Positions 1 through 8,615 of a stretch of DNA of 64,000 nt are shown piece after piece; position 1 is the stretch's first letter; each line of letters begins with the position of its first letter. The position numbers were made by a program, and so were the translations under genes. The notes beneath the pieces are model-generated. The model worked only from the letters and a program-made list of their open reading frames with translations. It did no database searches and was not told the origin of the DNA. The DNA comes from JACQHC01 sp035559715. Lineage in GTDB: Bacteria; Gemmatimonadota; Gemmatimonadetes; Gemmatimonadales; GWC2-71-9. The stretch lies in assembly GCA_035559715.1 (NCBI GenBank), contig DATMAW010000161.1, positions 14,212 to 78,211 on the forward strand, read 5' to 3'.

Positions 1-1
1 C

Positions 2-628
2 CGTTCGCGCGACACCACGATCGCGTTCGACCGCACCCGGGCGCTCGGCCGCGCAGCCGCGACGAATCCGGAGCTCGCCCAGGCCCGCCGGCGCGCGGAG
101 GCTGCCGAGTTCGCCAGGCGCGCGGCGCGAGCCGCGTGGTTCCCGCGGCTCGAGCTCGGCGGAGGGTACCTCGGCTTCGGGGGCGGGACGGTCGATTTCA
201 CCGCGGAATGGCAGGCCAGCGCGCGAATTACCTACCCTCTGTTTCAAGGGGGTGCCCGCGCAGCCGCCATCTCCGCCGCCACGTCGCGCGCCCGCGCCGC
301 GGCTGAGCAGTATCGGGCGGCGCAGATGGAGCTCGAAGCCGCCCTGGATCGGGCGCTCGCCGCCGCCCGGGAGGCTCGCGCGCGCGTCACCGCGATGAGG
401 CGGGCCGTGGACCACCTCGCCGAGGTCGTCCGCATCGAGCAGCTCGCCCTTGAGGCCGGCGCCGGCACGCAGACCGACTTTCTCCGGGCCGAGGCCGACC
501 TCCGCCGCTCCCGGGCCGCGCTCATCGAAGCCGAACACGGGGAGATCCTGGCGCGCGTGGACCTGGCGCGTCTCACCGGCGAGCTGTCAGCCGAGTGGCT
601 CGCGAACACCGTGGAGTCCGTTCCATGA
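2..628 (+). CDS. TolC-family outer membrane efflux protein, C-terminal part
   Basis: The frame is open from the left edge to a TGA at 626-628, so only about the last 208 residues are present and the start lies outside the window. The family forms trimeric outer membrane channels for ABC or RND exporters. Seen here: a strand with TYPLFQGG near residue 80, typical of the second TolC half, then a long Ala/Arg/Glu-rich helix pair (residues about 90-190) matching the periplasmic coiled coil. The stop overlaps the next start in ATGA, so it is translationally coupled to the membrane-fusion protein and the ABC genes behind it, whose export duct it probably supplies. Family assignment is confident; the cargo is unknown. 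Confidence 0.85.
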   Translation, partial: RSRDTTIAFDRTRALGRAAATNPELAQARRRAEAAEFARRAARAAWFPRLELGGGYLGFGGGTVDFTAEWQASARITYPLFQGGARAAAISAATSRARAAAEQYRAAQMELEAALDRALAAAREARARVTAMRRAVDHLAEVVRIEQLALEAGAGTQTDFLRAEADLRRSRAALIEAEHGEILARVDLARLTGELSAEWLANTVESVP

Positions 629-1629
629 ACCGCGTCCGGCCCCTGGCTCTCGCTCTCGTGGCAATCGTCATCCTCGCCCTCGTCCTGGTCATCGCGTTCC
701 GATCCGACACCTCCGGTGCCACGATCGTTGCCTCCGGAACCGTGGAGGCCACGGAGGCAGACCTTGGGTTTCAGATCCCGGGCCGCATTGACAGCGTCCT
801 GGTGGACGAAGGCGTGACGGTTGAAGCCGGCACTCGACTCGCCACCCTGGATCGCGCCGAGCTGGAGGCGCGCCGCCGCAGTGCGGTCGCTCAGGTCGCC
901 TCCGCGCGCGCGCGACTGGCCGAGTTGGAATCCGGCTTCCGCTCGGAGGAGGTGGCACAGGGTCGAGCGGCAGAGCGCGCCGCCGCGCAGCGACTCGCCA
1001 ACGCGAGAGCGGAGTTGGAGCGTGCGCGACGTCTGTTCGATGGTGGCGCGGTCAGTCGCTCCGTCATGGACCAGGCGCAGACGGCATACGATGTGGCGGA
1101 GGCAGAGCACGAGCGCGTCCGGCAACAGCTGGAACTCCTGGAACGCGGGGCTCGCGTTGAACAGGTGGCTGCCCAGCGGGCGTTGCTCGCGCAGGCGGAG
1201 GCAGCCGTGGCCCAGCTCGATGCAGCGCTCGACGGCGCGGTAATCGAGGCCCCGTTTCGAGGCATTGTCACCGTGCGCCACCGGGAGCCGGGCGAGACCG
1301 TGCCCGCAGGGGCCCCGGTGGTCACCCTCATGAACCCCACGGACCGCTGGGTGCGCATCTACGTGCGCGGCGACGAGGTTGGACGCCTCGCGCTGGGCCA
1401 GCCCGCCACGATATCGGCCGATGCCTACCCGAATCGCGCCTACGCGGGCGAGGTCACCTTCATCGCCAGTGAAGCCGAGTTCACGCCCCGCAACGTCCAG
1501 ACGACCGAGGATCGCGTGAAGCTGGTGTACCGCGTGAAAGTCCGAATCACGGACGACCACGCGCTGGATCTCAAGCCCGGCCTCCCCGCGGACGTTCGAA
1601 TCACCGTCGAAGGCGCCGCGGCGCGATAA
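625..1629 (+). CDS. HlyD/YbhG-type periplasmic membrane-fusion protein
   Basis: 334 residues. The ATG at 625 overlaps the upstream stop (ATGA) and directly precedes an N-terminal hydrophobic anchor (residues about 6-24); an upstream GTG-type extension lies inside the previous gene and is less likely. After the anchor comes a half-lipoyl stretch (VEATEADLGFQIPGRI), a long coiled-coil hairpin rich in Ala, Arg and Glu (about 70-190), the second half-lipoyl (ALDGAVIEAPFRGIV) and a beta-barrel region. This is the usual order for adaptors that bridge an inner membrane ABC exporter and TolC. Position between tolC-like and ATPase genes supports that role. Confidence 0.9.
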   Translation: MNRVRPLALALVAIVILALVLVIAFRSDTSGATIVASGTVEATEADLGFQIPGRIDSVLVDEGVTVEAGTRLATLDRAELEARRRSAVAQVASARARLAELESGFRSEEVAQGRAAERAAAQRLANARAELERARRLFDGGAVSRSVMDQAQTAYDVAEAEHERVRQQLELLERGARVEQVAAQRALLAQAEAAVAQLDAALDGAVIEAPFRGIVTVRHREPGETVPAGAPVVTLMNPTDRWVRIYVRGDEVGRLALGQPATISADAYPNRAYAGEVTFIASEAEFTPRNVQTTEDRVKLVYRVKVRITDDHALDLKPGLPADVRITVEGAAAR

Positions 1630-1640
1630 TCGGTAGCAAT

Positions 1641-2597
1641 GTGAGGCTGCCCGTGTCCCAGCCTGCCGTGTCTCTGCGCGCGCTGTCCCGTCGCTTCGGT
1701 GCCGTGCGTGCCGTCAGCGACCTCACGTTCGACGTGGCACCGGGTGAGCTGTTCGGGATCGTCGGTCCCGACGGTGCCGGTAAGACGACCACGCTGCGCA
1801 TGCTGGCCGGCGTGCTCCGCCCCAGCTCGGGCGATGCCATCGTGCTCGGCACCTCGGTCGCCACGGACCCCGAGGGCGTGAAGCATCACGTGGCCTACAT
1901 GTCCCAGCGCTTCGGCCTGTATACCGATCTCACCGTACGAGAGAACATCGACTTCTATGCCGATCTATACGGCGTTGCCAAGATCGAACGTGCCAGGCGA
2001 CTCGAGCGGTTGTATGCGTTTTCGGGACTGGGACCGTTCGCGCATCGCCTTGCCGGGCAATTGTCGGGCGGGATGAAGCAGAAGCTGGGGCTGTGCGCGG
2101 CACTGATTCACCAGCCCGAGGTCATGATACTGGACGAGCCGACGTTCGGCGTGGATCCGATCTCCCGCCGCGATCTGTGGCTCATCGTGCATGAGATGGT
2201 GGCGGCCGGCACTACGGCGATCGTGTCCACGGCATATCTCGACGAGGCCGAACGGTGCGATCGGGTGGCAATGTTGCACGAGGGGCGGCTGCTCGCCCTC
2301 GATGCTCCCCTGCCCTTGCAGCGCCGCCTCGCAGGTCGCGTGCTCGCGGTGGAGTCCGATCGCCCCAGACACGCGCAGGGCGTCTTGCGCACCGTGCCCA
2401 GGGTCCGGCACGCCGTGCTGTTCGGAGACGTCGTGCACGTGATGCTCGACAGTCCCGCACAAGACTGGCCGGCAGCGGAGGCGGCGCTTCGCGCGGCGGG
2501 TCACACGATCCGCCGCGTTGCAGCCACGGAGCCATCGCTCGAGGACGTGTTCATCGACCTGGTCGGAACCGCTCCGGCGGAGCACTCGCGTGGCTGA
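1641..2597 (+). CDS. ABC-2 exporter ATP-binding protein (first ATPase)
   Basis: 318 residues, GTG start; an ATG two bases upstream runs straight into a stop. Walker A is GPDGAGKTT (Asp where Asn is usual), the signature is LSGGMKQK and Walker B reads VMILDEP followed by TFGVDP; a D-loop and a switch-region His equivalent follow. The C-terminal 70 residues form the accessory domain common in drug-type ABC-2 ATPases. It corresponds to the N-terminal half of E. coli YbhF, a double ATPase that is here split into two genes. It ends overlapping the second ATPase by 8 bases. Energises the two permeases downstream. Confidence 0.92.
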   Translation: MRLPVSQPAVSLRALSRRFGAVRAVSDLTFDVAPGELFGIVGPDGAGKTTTLRMLAGVLRPSSGDAIVLGTSVATDPEGVKHHVAYMSQRFGLYTDLTVRENIDFYADLYGVAKIERARRLERLYAFSGLGPFAHRLAGQLSGGMKQKLGLCAALIHQPEVMILDEPTFGVDPISRRDLWLIVHEMVAAGTTAIVSTAYLDEAERCDRVAMLHEGRLLALDAPLPLQRRLAGRVLAVESDRPRHAQGVLRTVPRVRHAVLFGDVVHVMLDSPAQDWPAAEAALRAAGHTIRRVAATEPSLEDVFIDLVGTAPAEHSRG

Positions 2598-3528
2598 CGC
2601 GGTCCAGGTCACGGAACTCTCGCGTCACTTCGGCGACTTCATCGCGGTGGACCGCATCAGCTTCACGGTGGCGGAGGGAGAGATCTTCGGCTTCCTCGGG
2701 CCCAACGGCGCGGGTAAGACCACCACCATCAAGATGCTGACCGGATTGCTCTCCCCCACGTCCGGCCACGCGGTCGTGGCGGGGCACGATGTCGAGACGG
2801 AGATCCACCACGTCAAGAACAATCTGGGCTACATGTCGCAACTCTTCTCCCTGTACGGCGACCTGACCGTGGAGGAGAACATCCAGCTGTTCGCTGCGCT
2901 ATACGGCGTGACCGGTGAGCGCCTCCGCGCCCGCCGCGAGTGGGTGCTCGAGATGGCCGGGCTCACGGGAAAGCACCGGCGCCTTACGGCGGAGCTGCCT
3001 CTCGGTTGGAAGCAGCGTCTCGCCCTGGGGTGTGCCGTCCTGCACGAGCCGCCGATCCTGTTCTTGGACGAGCCCACGTCGGGCGTCGACCCGATGTCGC
3101 GACGGGCGTTCTGGGACCTGATCTACCAGCTCGCCGCCGGTGGTACGACCGTGTTCGTCAGCACGCATTACATGGAAGAGGCCGAGTACTGCTATCGCCT
3201 CGCGCTCATGAACCGTGGCCGGCTGATTGCGCTCGACCGCCCCGCAGCGCTCAAACAGGCCATGGTGGAACCCATCTTCTCCGTGAAGGCCGATGATCCC
3301 GCCCGCGCGGTGGAAACTTTGAAGGATACCCCTGGAGTCATTGAGGCCGCGATGTTCGGGCGGCTCGTGCACGTGGTCGTGACGGACGCGGGCGCGGCGC
3401 AGTCGGAGATCCCGTCGGCTCTGTCCCGTCGCGGACACCGGGTCGAATCCATCGAGCGCATCACGCCGTCGCTCGAAGACGTTTTCGTGGCGCTGGTGCG
3501 GAAAGAAGGCGGAGCGGTCATCGGATGA
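2590..3528 (+). CDS. ABC-2 exporter ATP-binding protein (second ATPase)
   Basis: 312 residues from a GTG at 2590 that overlaps the previous stop; the upstream in-frame Met lies within the first ATPase and gives a non-homologous extension. Walker A GPNGAGKTT and Walker B ILFLDEP with TSGVDP are intact. The signature motif is LPLGWKQR instead of LSGGQ, a feature also known from the second ATPase half of YbhF, so this is a family trait rather than damage. It probably pairs with the first ATPase as a heterodimer with asymmetric ATP sites. Its stop overlaps the next start (ATGA). Confidence 0.92.
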   Translation: MADAVQVTELSRHFGDFIAVDRISFTVAEGEIFGFLGPNGAGKTTTIKMLTGLLSPTSGHAVVAGHDVETEIHHVKNNLGYMSQLFSLYGDLTVEENIQLFAALYGVTGERLRARREWVLEMAGLTGKHRRLTAELPLGWKQRLALGCAVLHEPPILFLDEPTSGVDPMSRRAFWDLIYQLAAGGTTVFVSTHYMEEAEYCYRLALMNRGRLIALDRPAALKQAMVEPIFSVKADDPARAVETLKDTPGVIEAAMFGRLVHVVVTDAGAAQSEIPSALSRRGHRVESIERITPSLEDVFVALVRKEGGAVIG

Positions 3529-4646
3529 GGCTCGCCCGGCTGTGCGCCATGGCCCGGAAGGAAGCGATCCAGCTGCGGCGCGACCCGCGCAGCCTTGGGC
3601 TCGCCTTTGTGCTCCCGGCGCTCATGCTCCTGTTCTTCGGCTACGCCATCTCCTTCGACGTGCGGGACATCCGCATGGCGGTCCTGGACGAGAGCCAGAG
3701 CCAGGACAGCCGCGGCCTCGTGCAAGCCTTCCAGGCCTCGGGGTACTTCGACCACGCGGTAACGCTCACCAGCTACGCCGAGGTGGATGACGTTCTGGGC
3801 TCGGGGCGGGCCCGTCTCGTCCTGATCATCCCGCCGGACTTTCACCGCAACCTCGCCGCGCGCCGCCCGGCGCCCATCCAGATCCTGCTCGACGGCGGCG
3901 ACGCCAACACCGCCACGATCGCCCAGAACTACGCCGAAGCAATCGTGACCAAGTACACGGTGGACGCGCTGGCCGCACGCACGGGTTCGCGCCTCGTGCT
4001 GCCGGTGATCGCGGAGACACGGGTCTGGTACAACGAAACGCTCGAGAGCCGGAACATGATCGTTCCCGGACTGGTCGCGGTCATCATGTCCATCATCGCC
4101 GCCCTGCTGACGGCGCTCACCATCGCACGCGAGTGGGAGCGCGGCACGATGGAGCAGCTCGCCGCAACACCGGTCCATCGGCTGGAGGTCGTCCTGGGCA
4201 AGCTGTTGCCCTACGTGGCCATTGGCCTGCTGGACGTGGTCGCCGCCCTCCTGGTCGGTGTCACGGTGTTCGGCGTGCCGTTCCGCGGCAACATACTACT
4301 CCTGGCCGTGCTGACGCTGCTCTTCCTCGTGGGTGCGCTGGGTCTCGGGATGTTCATCTCCGCAGCGGTGAAAACACAGGTACTCGCCACTCAGGTGGCG
4401 ATGCTCGTCACCTACATGCCCGCGCTGTTGCTTTCGGGATTCATTTTCACGATCGCCACGATGCCGATCGTGCTGCGTGCCGTCACGTACGTCGTCCCGG
4501 CGCGCTACTACGTCACGGTGACGCGCGGCGTGCTGCTCAAGGGCGTGGGTCCGGATGTGCTGTGGCCGCAGGCCATTGCGATGGTGTTGTTCACCATCGT
4601 TGGGCTCGGCCTCGCCATTCGAGTGTTCAAGAAGGAGATCGGCTGA
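3525..4646 (+). CDS. ABC-2 type permease (YbhS-like)
   Basis: 373 residues, ATG overlapping the upstream stop. The N-terminus has the family's amphipathic stretch KEAIQLRRDPRSL, then a first membrane helix (about 22-42), a large extracytoplasmic domain (about 45-185), and five further helices in the C-terminal half. This is the ABC2_membrane_3 architecture of drug and YbhS/YbhR permeases. One of two homologous permeases that would make the transmembrane part of the exporter. It ends in TGATG with the second permease. Confidence 0.9.
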   Translation: MRLARLCAMARKEAIQLRRDPRSLGLAFVLPALMLLFFGYAISFDVRDIRMAVLDESQSQDSRGLVQAFQASGYFDHAVTLTSYAEVDDVLGSGRARLVLIIPPDFHRNLAARRPAPIQILLDGGDANTATIAQNYAEAIVTKYTVDALAARTGSRLVLPVIAETRVWYNETLESRNMIVPGLVAVIMSIIAALLTALTIAREWERGTMEQLAATPVHRLEVVLGKLLPYVAIGLLDVVAALLVGVTVFGVPFRGNILLLAVLTLLFLVGALGLGMFISAAVKTQVLATQVAMLVTYMPALLLSGFIFTIATMPIVLRAVTYVVPARYYVTVTRGVLLKGVGPDVLWPQAIAMVLFTIVGLGLAIRVFKKEIG

Positions 4647-5791
4647 TGGCGCCGTCCGGACTGCGCGTGCGCGAAATGGTGAAGAAAGAGTTTCGGCAGC
4701 TGCTGCGCGATCCCCGCTCGCGCGCGGTGATGTTCGTGGCGCCCGTGATTCAGCTCGTCATGTTTGGCTATGCGGTGAACACCGACATTCGCGATACGGC
4801 AACGTGGGTCGTCGACCTCGATCGGACGGCCCAATCACGCGCCCTGGTTGAAGCGTTCCACGCCACGGGCTACTTCCAAATCGTGGGACGATCGGAGCGC
4901 CCCCACGATCTCGCCGACGCGCTGGATGACGGCGACGCGCTGGTCGGCATCGAGATCCCTTCCGGATTCACCCAGAAGCTTGCCACCGGCGGCGCCAGGG
5001 TGCAGGTGATCGTGGACGGGAGCAACTCCAACTCTGCCACGATTGCCATGGGGTACGCGCAGCGCATCGTCCAACGGTTCGCCCTCGATTACGCCCGGAC
5101 TGCGGGCCAGCTCCCCGGCGGCGGCGTGGACCTCCGGATCCGCGCCTGGTACAACCCCAACCTCGAGAGCCGCATGTACAACGTCCCGGGCGTCATCGGC
5201 ATCATCATCCTGCTGATGGCGCTGATCCTCACGGCGCTCGCGGTGGTGCGCGAGCGGGAACTGGGCACACTCGACCAACTGATGGTGACGCCCCTGACCG
5301 CGCGAGAGCTGATTCTCGGCAAGACCTTGCCGGTTGGACTCGTCGCCCTGGCCGACCTCGTGCTTGTCTCGAGCATCGCCGTGTTCTGGTTCGACATCCC
5401 CATTCGCGGCTCTCCACCCGCATTGCTGTTCGGCGCCGTGCTTTACATCCTCGCCGGCCTGGGCGTAGGCCTCTTCATCTCCACCATTTCGCGAACGCAG
5501 CAGGAAGCGTTCATGTCCATGTTCATGTTCATCGTGCCAGCGATCATCCTGTCGGGATTCTTTTACCCCGTGAGCAGCATGCCCACCGTGTTCCAATGGA
5601 TCACGCTGCTCAATCCGGTGCGGCATTTCCTCGAGATCGTCCGTGGCATCTTCCTCAAGGGCGAGAGCGTCCGCCTGCTCTGGCCCCAGTACCTGGCACT
5701 GGGCATCATGGCCGGCGCAATTCTCCGGCTGGCGGTCGGCCGGATAGCCGTCGCAGAGGGCGCGAGACGGCCGCGGCGAGAGCGGCGATAG
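4646..5791 (+). CDS. ABC-2 type permease (YbhR-like)
   Basis: 381 residues; the ATG shares one base with the previous stop. Same layout as its neighbour: a KKEFRQLLRDPRSRAV start motif, one N-terminal helix, a large periplasmic domain, then five helices ending near residue 370 with a basic tail. The two permeases are clearly paralogous, as in YbhS/YbhR, and would form a heterodimer. Last gene of the tolC-hlyD-ATPase-ATPase-permease-permease set. The following 200 bases carry no convincing gene and no strong terminator. Confidence 0.9.
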   Translation: MAPSGLRVREMVKKEFRQLLRDPRSRAVMFVAPVIQLVMFGYAVNTDIRDTATWVVDLDRTAQSRALVEAFHATGYFQIVGRSERPHDLADALDDGDALVGIEIPSGFTQKLATGGARVQVIVDGSNSNSATIAMGYAQRIVQRFALDYARTAGQLPGGGVDLRIRAWYNPNLESRMYNVPGVIGIIILLMALILTALAVVRERELGTLDQLMVTPLTARELILGKTLPVGLVALADLVLVSSIAVFWFDIPIRGSPPALLFGAVLYILAGLGVGLFISTISRTQQEAFMSMFMFIVPAIILSGFFYPVSSMPTVFQWITLLNPVRHFLEIVRGIFLKGESVRLLWPQYLALGIMAGAILRLAVGRIAVAEGARRPRRERR

Positions 5792-5994
5792 GCATCGCGG
5801 GCAGACATGGCCCCCGTGCGGGCCAGGCGCGCCGCCCGCGGCGCCGACCAGCATCCCGAGGAGAATCAGCGCACCGAGGCCGAACCGCATGGCAGCGGGA
5901 TCTCCGCCCCGGCTGCGGCCCGGGCAAGCCGCCCGCGACGAACTCTCGACCGGTCATTAGCTTTCTCACTTCGTCCGCCCACTTGGGAGAACCG

Positions 5995-7494
5995 ATGCGG
6001 TTCCTCGCGCACACGGCCGGCGTTTTCGCAGCCCTGGTCGCCTGCTCGACTCCGGCGCTCACTCAACAGGGCGCGGATGATCTTCGAGCACGTCTCATCG
6101 CCCGGGGCAAGTCGCTCGAGCTTCCCGGAAAATGGGACCCGCCACCGGGGAACGCGCTCGAGCATCACACCGCCGGGTTCGCCAAGACCCTGTGCTCCGC
6201 GGTGTTCATTACCGGTCTCGACCCGAGGGACGCTGCCGCCAACGTCGGTTTCTTTACCGGCCCGCCGCAATACCGCCGCTTCGTGGTGGACACCGTGGTC
6301 GATTACGCCCGCCAGGAGGTTCGGCTTCGTCTCAATACCGGCGTCACTCGGGTGGCCCGGCGGTTCAAGAGTCAGGGTTGTGTCGCGCTCCCCATCGGGC
6401 GCGACTCCGTCTTCTTTGTGCCGAGCGACGTCAGGCCGAACCTGCCCGAGCCAACCGCGACTCCCTGGCCCATGGGCGACGTCATTCCCAGGACGCCGTG
6501 GCCGGCCGGGATCGACTCGGCGGCGTTCGCCGCGATCCTCGACACGGCGTTTGGCCCACCCGAAGCGATGACGCTCGCCGTCGTCATCACGCACAACGGC
6601 CGGCTTCTCGGCGAGCGGTACGCGCCCGGTATCACCATTCACACGCCGCTCGAGAGCTGGTCCATGGGGAAGAGCCTCACCGGCACGCTCGTCGCCCGGC
6701 TGATCCACATGGGTGTGTACCGACTCGATCAACCGGCACCCATTCCCGAATGGCAGCAACCCGGCGACCCGCGCCAGGAGACCCGCATCATGGACATCAT
6801 GCGGATGTCGAGTGGGATCAGGATTCGGGCGCCTCAGGATCCCGATTGGAACGACTCATTGGGCTATCCCGACCACCTGTACCTGTACACGGGAGGCGTG
6901 AACTCATTCCAATGGGCGGCCACGCGGCCGCAGCAATGGAAGCCCAATACGGTGGGCCGCTACCGCAACACCGACCCCGTGCTTGCGAGCTACCTGGTAC
7001 GGCTCGGCGCTGAGAAACTCGGACAGGACTACCACGCGTTCCCGCAACGCGCGCTGTTCGACAAGATCGGGATCAGGAACGCCATCATCGAAACCGATCC
7101 CTATGGGAATTTCCTTGGTCAGGGATACGAGATGGTCGCCGCCCGCGATTGGGCGCGGCTCGCCAACCTGTATCTCCAGGACGGCGTGTGGAACGGCGAG
7201 CGCCTGTTGCCCGAGGGGTACGTGGAGTACGTGAAGACACCCGCGCCCGCGTGGGTCGCCGATGGACGTCCGGTGTACGGTGGCGGGTTCTTTTGGGTAA
7301 ACGGCGACGGGGGCGATCCGATTCCTCGGGACGCATTCTCCATGCAGGGCGCAGGCGGCCAGAGCGCCACGATCATCCCATCCCACGGCCTGGTGGTGGT
7401 GCGCATCGGGAAGTACCGCGGCGCTCAGGCCGGCGGTCGCGCGTTGAACCGAGCGTTCGAGTTGCTCATGCGCGTGGTGCCACCGGTGCGGTAG
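5995..7494 (+). CDS. Exported class C beta-lactamase-fold serine hydrolase
   Basis: 499 residues with an N-terminal signal peptide (cleavage probably after residue 22-25, near LTQQ). About 140 residues of unrecognised sequence come first, then the beta-lactamase / penicillin-binding fold. The nucleophile motif SMGK is at residues 223-226, the YRN triad at 323-325, and a GAGGQ stretch near 450 stands where KTG or HxG would be. The family includes esterases, D-amino-acid peptidases and lactamases, so the substrate cannot be read from this. It stands alone on this strand, converging on the HAD gene 19 bases away. Confidence 0.85.
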   Translation: MRFLAHTAGVFAALVACSTPALTQQGADDLRARLIARGKSLELPGKWDPPPGNALEHHTAGFAKTLCSAVFITGLDPRDAAANVGFFTGPPQYRRFVVDTVVDYARQEVRLRLNTGVTRVARRFKSQGCVALPIGRDSVFFVPSDVRPNLPEPTATPWPMGDVIPRTPWPAGIDSAAFAAILDTAFGPPEAMTLAVVITHNGRLLGERYAPGITIHTPLESWSMGKSLTGTLVARLIHMGVYRLDQPAPIPEWQQPGDPRQETRIMDIMRMSSGIRIRAPQDPDWNDSLGYPDHLYLYTGGVNSFQWAATRPQQWKPNTVGRYRNTDPVLASYLVRLGAEKLGQDYHAFPQRALFDKIGIRNAIIETDPYGNFLGQGYEMVAARDWARLANLYLQDGVWNGERLLPEGYVEYVKTPAPAWVADGRPVYGGGFFWVNGDGGDPIPRDAFSMQGAGGQSATIIPSHGLVVVRIGKYRGAQAGGRALNRAFELLMRVVPPVR

Positions 7495-7513
7495 CAGCGA
7501 CAAACAGAGACCG

Positions 7514-8170
7514 TCAGGCGGGTCCGGCGAGCGCCATGACGTCGCGCGGCGCCTCGAGCCAGAAGTCCGGCGCGTGGGGCTCGAGCCACTGTCTGGGGAA
7601 CGGCCCCCACAGTGCCGCGGCTGTCTTCACGCCGGCGTCCCGGCCGGCCACAAGGTCGTGCGGCGAGTCCCCCACGAACACGGCGCTCGCCGGATCGGAA
7701 CCAAGCTGCTCCAGCGCCACGAGCACCGGCCAGGGATCCGGCTTGTGGCGCGTCACGTCGTCCGCCGCGACGATGGCGTCGAACAGGCCCTCCAGGCCGC
7801 ACTGCGAGAGACCCCGCAACGTGCCGCGGCGCAGCTTGCTCGTCACAACGCCCATGCGCATGCCCTTCCCCTTCAGCGCCCGCACGACCTCGTCCACGCC
7901 CGGATACGGCTTCACCATGCTGTCGTGGTGGATGCCGTTGTACTCACGGTACGTGGCGATCATCGCCGCGATCTCTGCCTGATCACTGGTGTAGGCTCGG
8001 AACTGATCCCACAGCGGCTGGCCCAATCCCTTGAGCCAGGCGTCCTCGCCCGGTTGTACGCCGCGGTGCACTTCGAGCGTGTGACGGAACGTTCGGCGGA
8101 TCAACTCGACGGAGTCGATCAGCGTGCCGTCCAGATCGAACAGATACGTGGTGAACGTGTTCTCGGACAT
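7514..8170 (-). CDS. HAD-superfamily phosphatase (phosphoglycolate phosphatase / pyrophosphatase-like)
   Basis: 218 residues from the ATG at 8170; a TTG further upstream would add 17 residues with no family match. Motif I is FDLDGTLIDS (both catalytic Asp present), motif II is VVTSK, the conserved Lys is in RHKPDPWPV, and motif III is FVGDSPHD. The helical cap between about 20 and 85 makes it a C1-type HAD of the Gph/PpaX group. Likely a soluble hydrolase of small phosphorylated metabolites such as 2-phosphoglycolate or pyrophosphate; the exact substrate is not decided by the motifs. Confidence 0.88.
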   Translation of the reverse strand: MSENTFTTYLFDLDGTLIDSVELIRRTFRHTLEVHRGVQPGEDAWLKGLGQPLWDQFRAYTSDQAEIAAMIATYREYNGIHHDSMVKPYPGVDEVVRALKGKGMRMGVVTSKLRRGTLRGLSQCGLEGLFDAIVAADDVTRHKPDPWPVLVALEQLGSDPASAVFVGDSPHDLVAGRDAGVKTAAALWGPFPRQWLEPHAPDFWLEAPRDVMALAGPA

Positions 8171-8247
8171 CAGACGTAATCTATCCTGACGATTGACACC
8201 GCCGCCGCCGTAATGGTACAACTCCGATTGCGTGAAAACGTGAGAAC

Positions 8248-8580
8248 TTGCCTGTGACCCTGATCGACTGCCCCGAGTGCTCGGAACGGGTATCCAGCCA
8301 CGCCTGGGCTTGCCCGCACTGCGGATTCCCGGTGGTCGAGTATGAGCAGCAGACCCTCGAAGTCATCACCGGGTCCGATGCGGCGAAGACGGGCCGCCAG
8401 CGCTCCGCGTTGGCGCACCTGGCCAACTGGGCTCGGGCGTACACTGAACACAAGGGCGCGACCCCATTACCGTTCGCGGAGCCCGAGGGTCGCCGCGAGG
8501 CGCGCCGGCTCCGCTTCGTCGCAGGCGCCTTGGCCGCGGTGGTCGTTGCGCTGGTCATGCTGCTGTTGTACGGCAGATAG
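8248..8580 (+). CDS. Small zinc-ribbon protein with C-terminal membrane anchor
   Basis: 110 residues. The start is uncertain: TTG at 8248, or GTG two codons later. An N-terminal zinc ribbon, CPECSERV followed by CPHCG (two CxxC knuckles at about residues 8-11 and 22-25), is joined by a charged linker to a hydrophobic helix at about residues 89-107 that ends the protein, so the ribbon would sit in the cytoplasm on a tail anchor. Function not known. It is divergent from the HAD gene and 35 bases ahead of the exported amidohydrolase. Confidence 0.7.
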   Translation: MPVTLIDCPECSERVSSHAWACPHCGFPVVEYEQQTLEVITGSDAAKTGRQRSALAHLANWARAYTEHKGATPLPFAEPEGRREARRLRFVAGALAAVVVALVMLLLYGR

Positions 8581-8615
8581 CGGGCGGCAAGCACCCAACC
8601 CTGAGGAGCCCCTCC

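Noticed and set aside
2950..3030. Damaged ABC signature in the second ATPase
   Set aside because: LPLGWKQR is a known variant in the second half of YbhF, so not damage.
5792..5994. Minus-strand start MRFGLGALILLGMLVGAAGG at about 5890
   Set aside because: A hydrophobic leader that runs antisense into the permease gene with no further sense; chance or an untraceable remnant.
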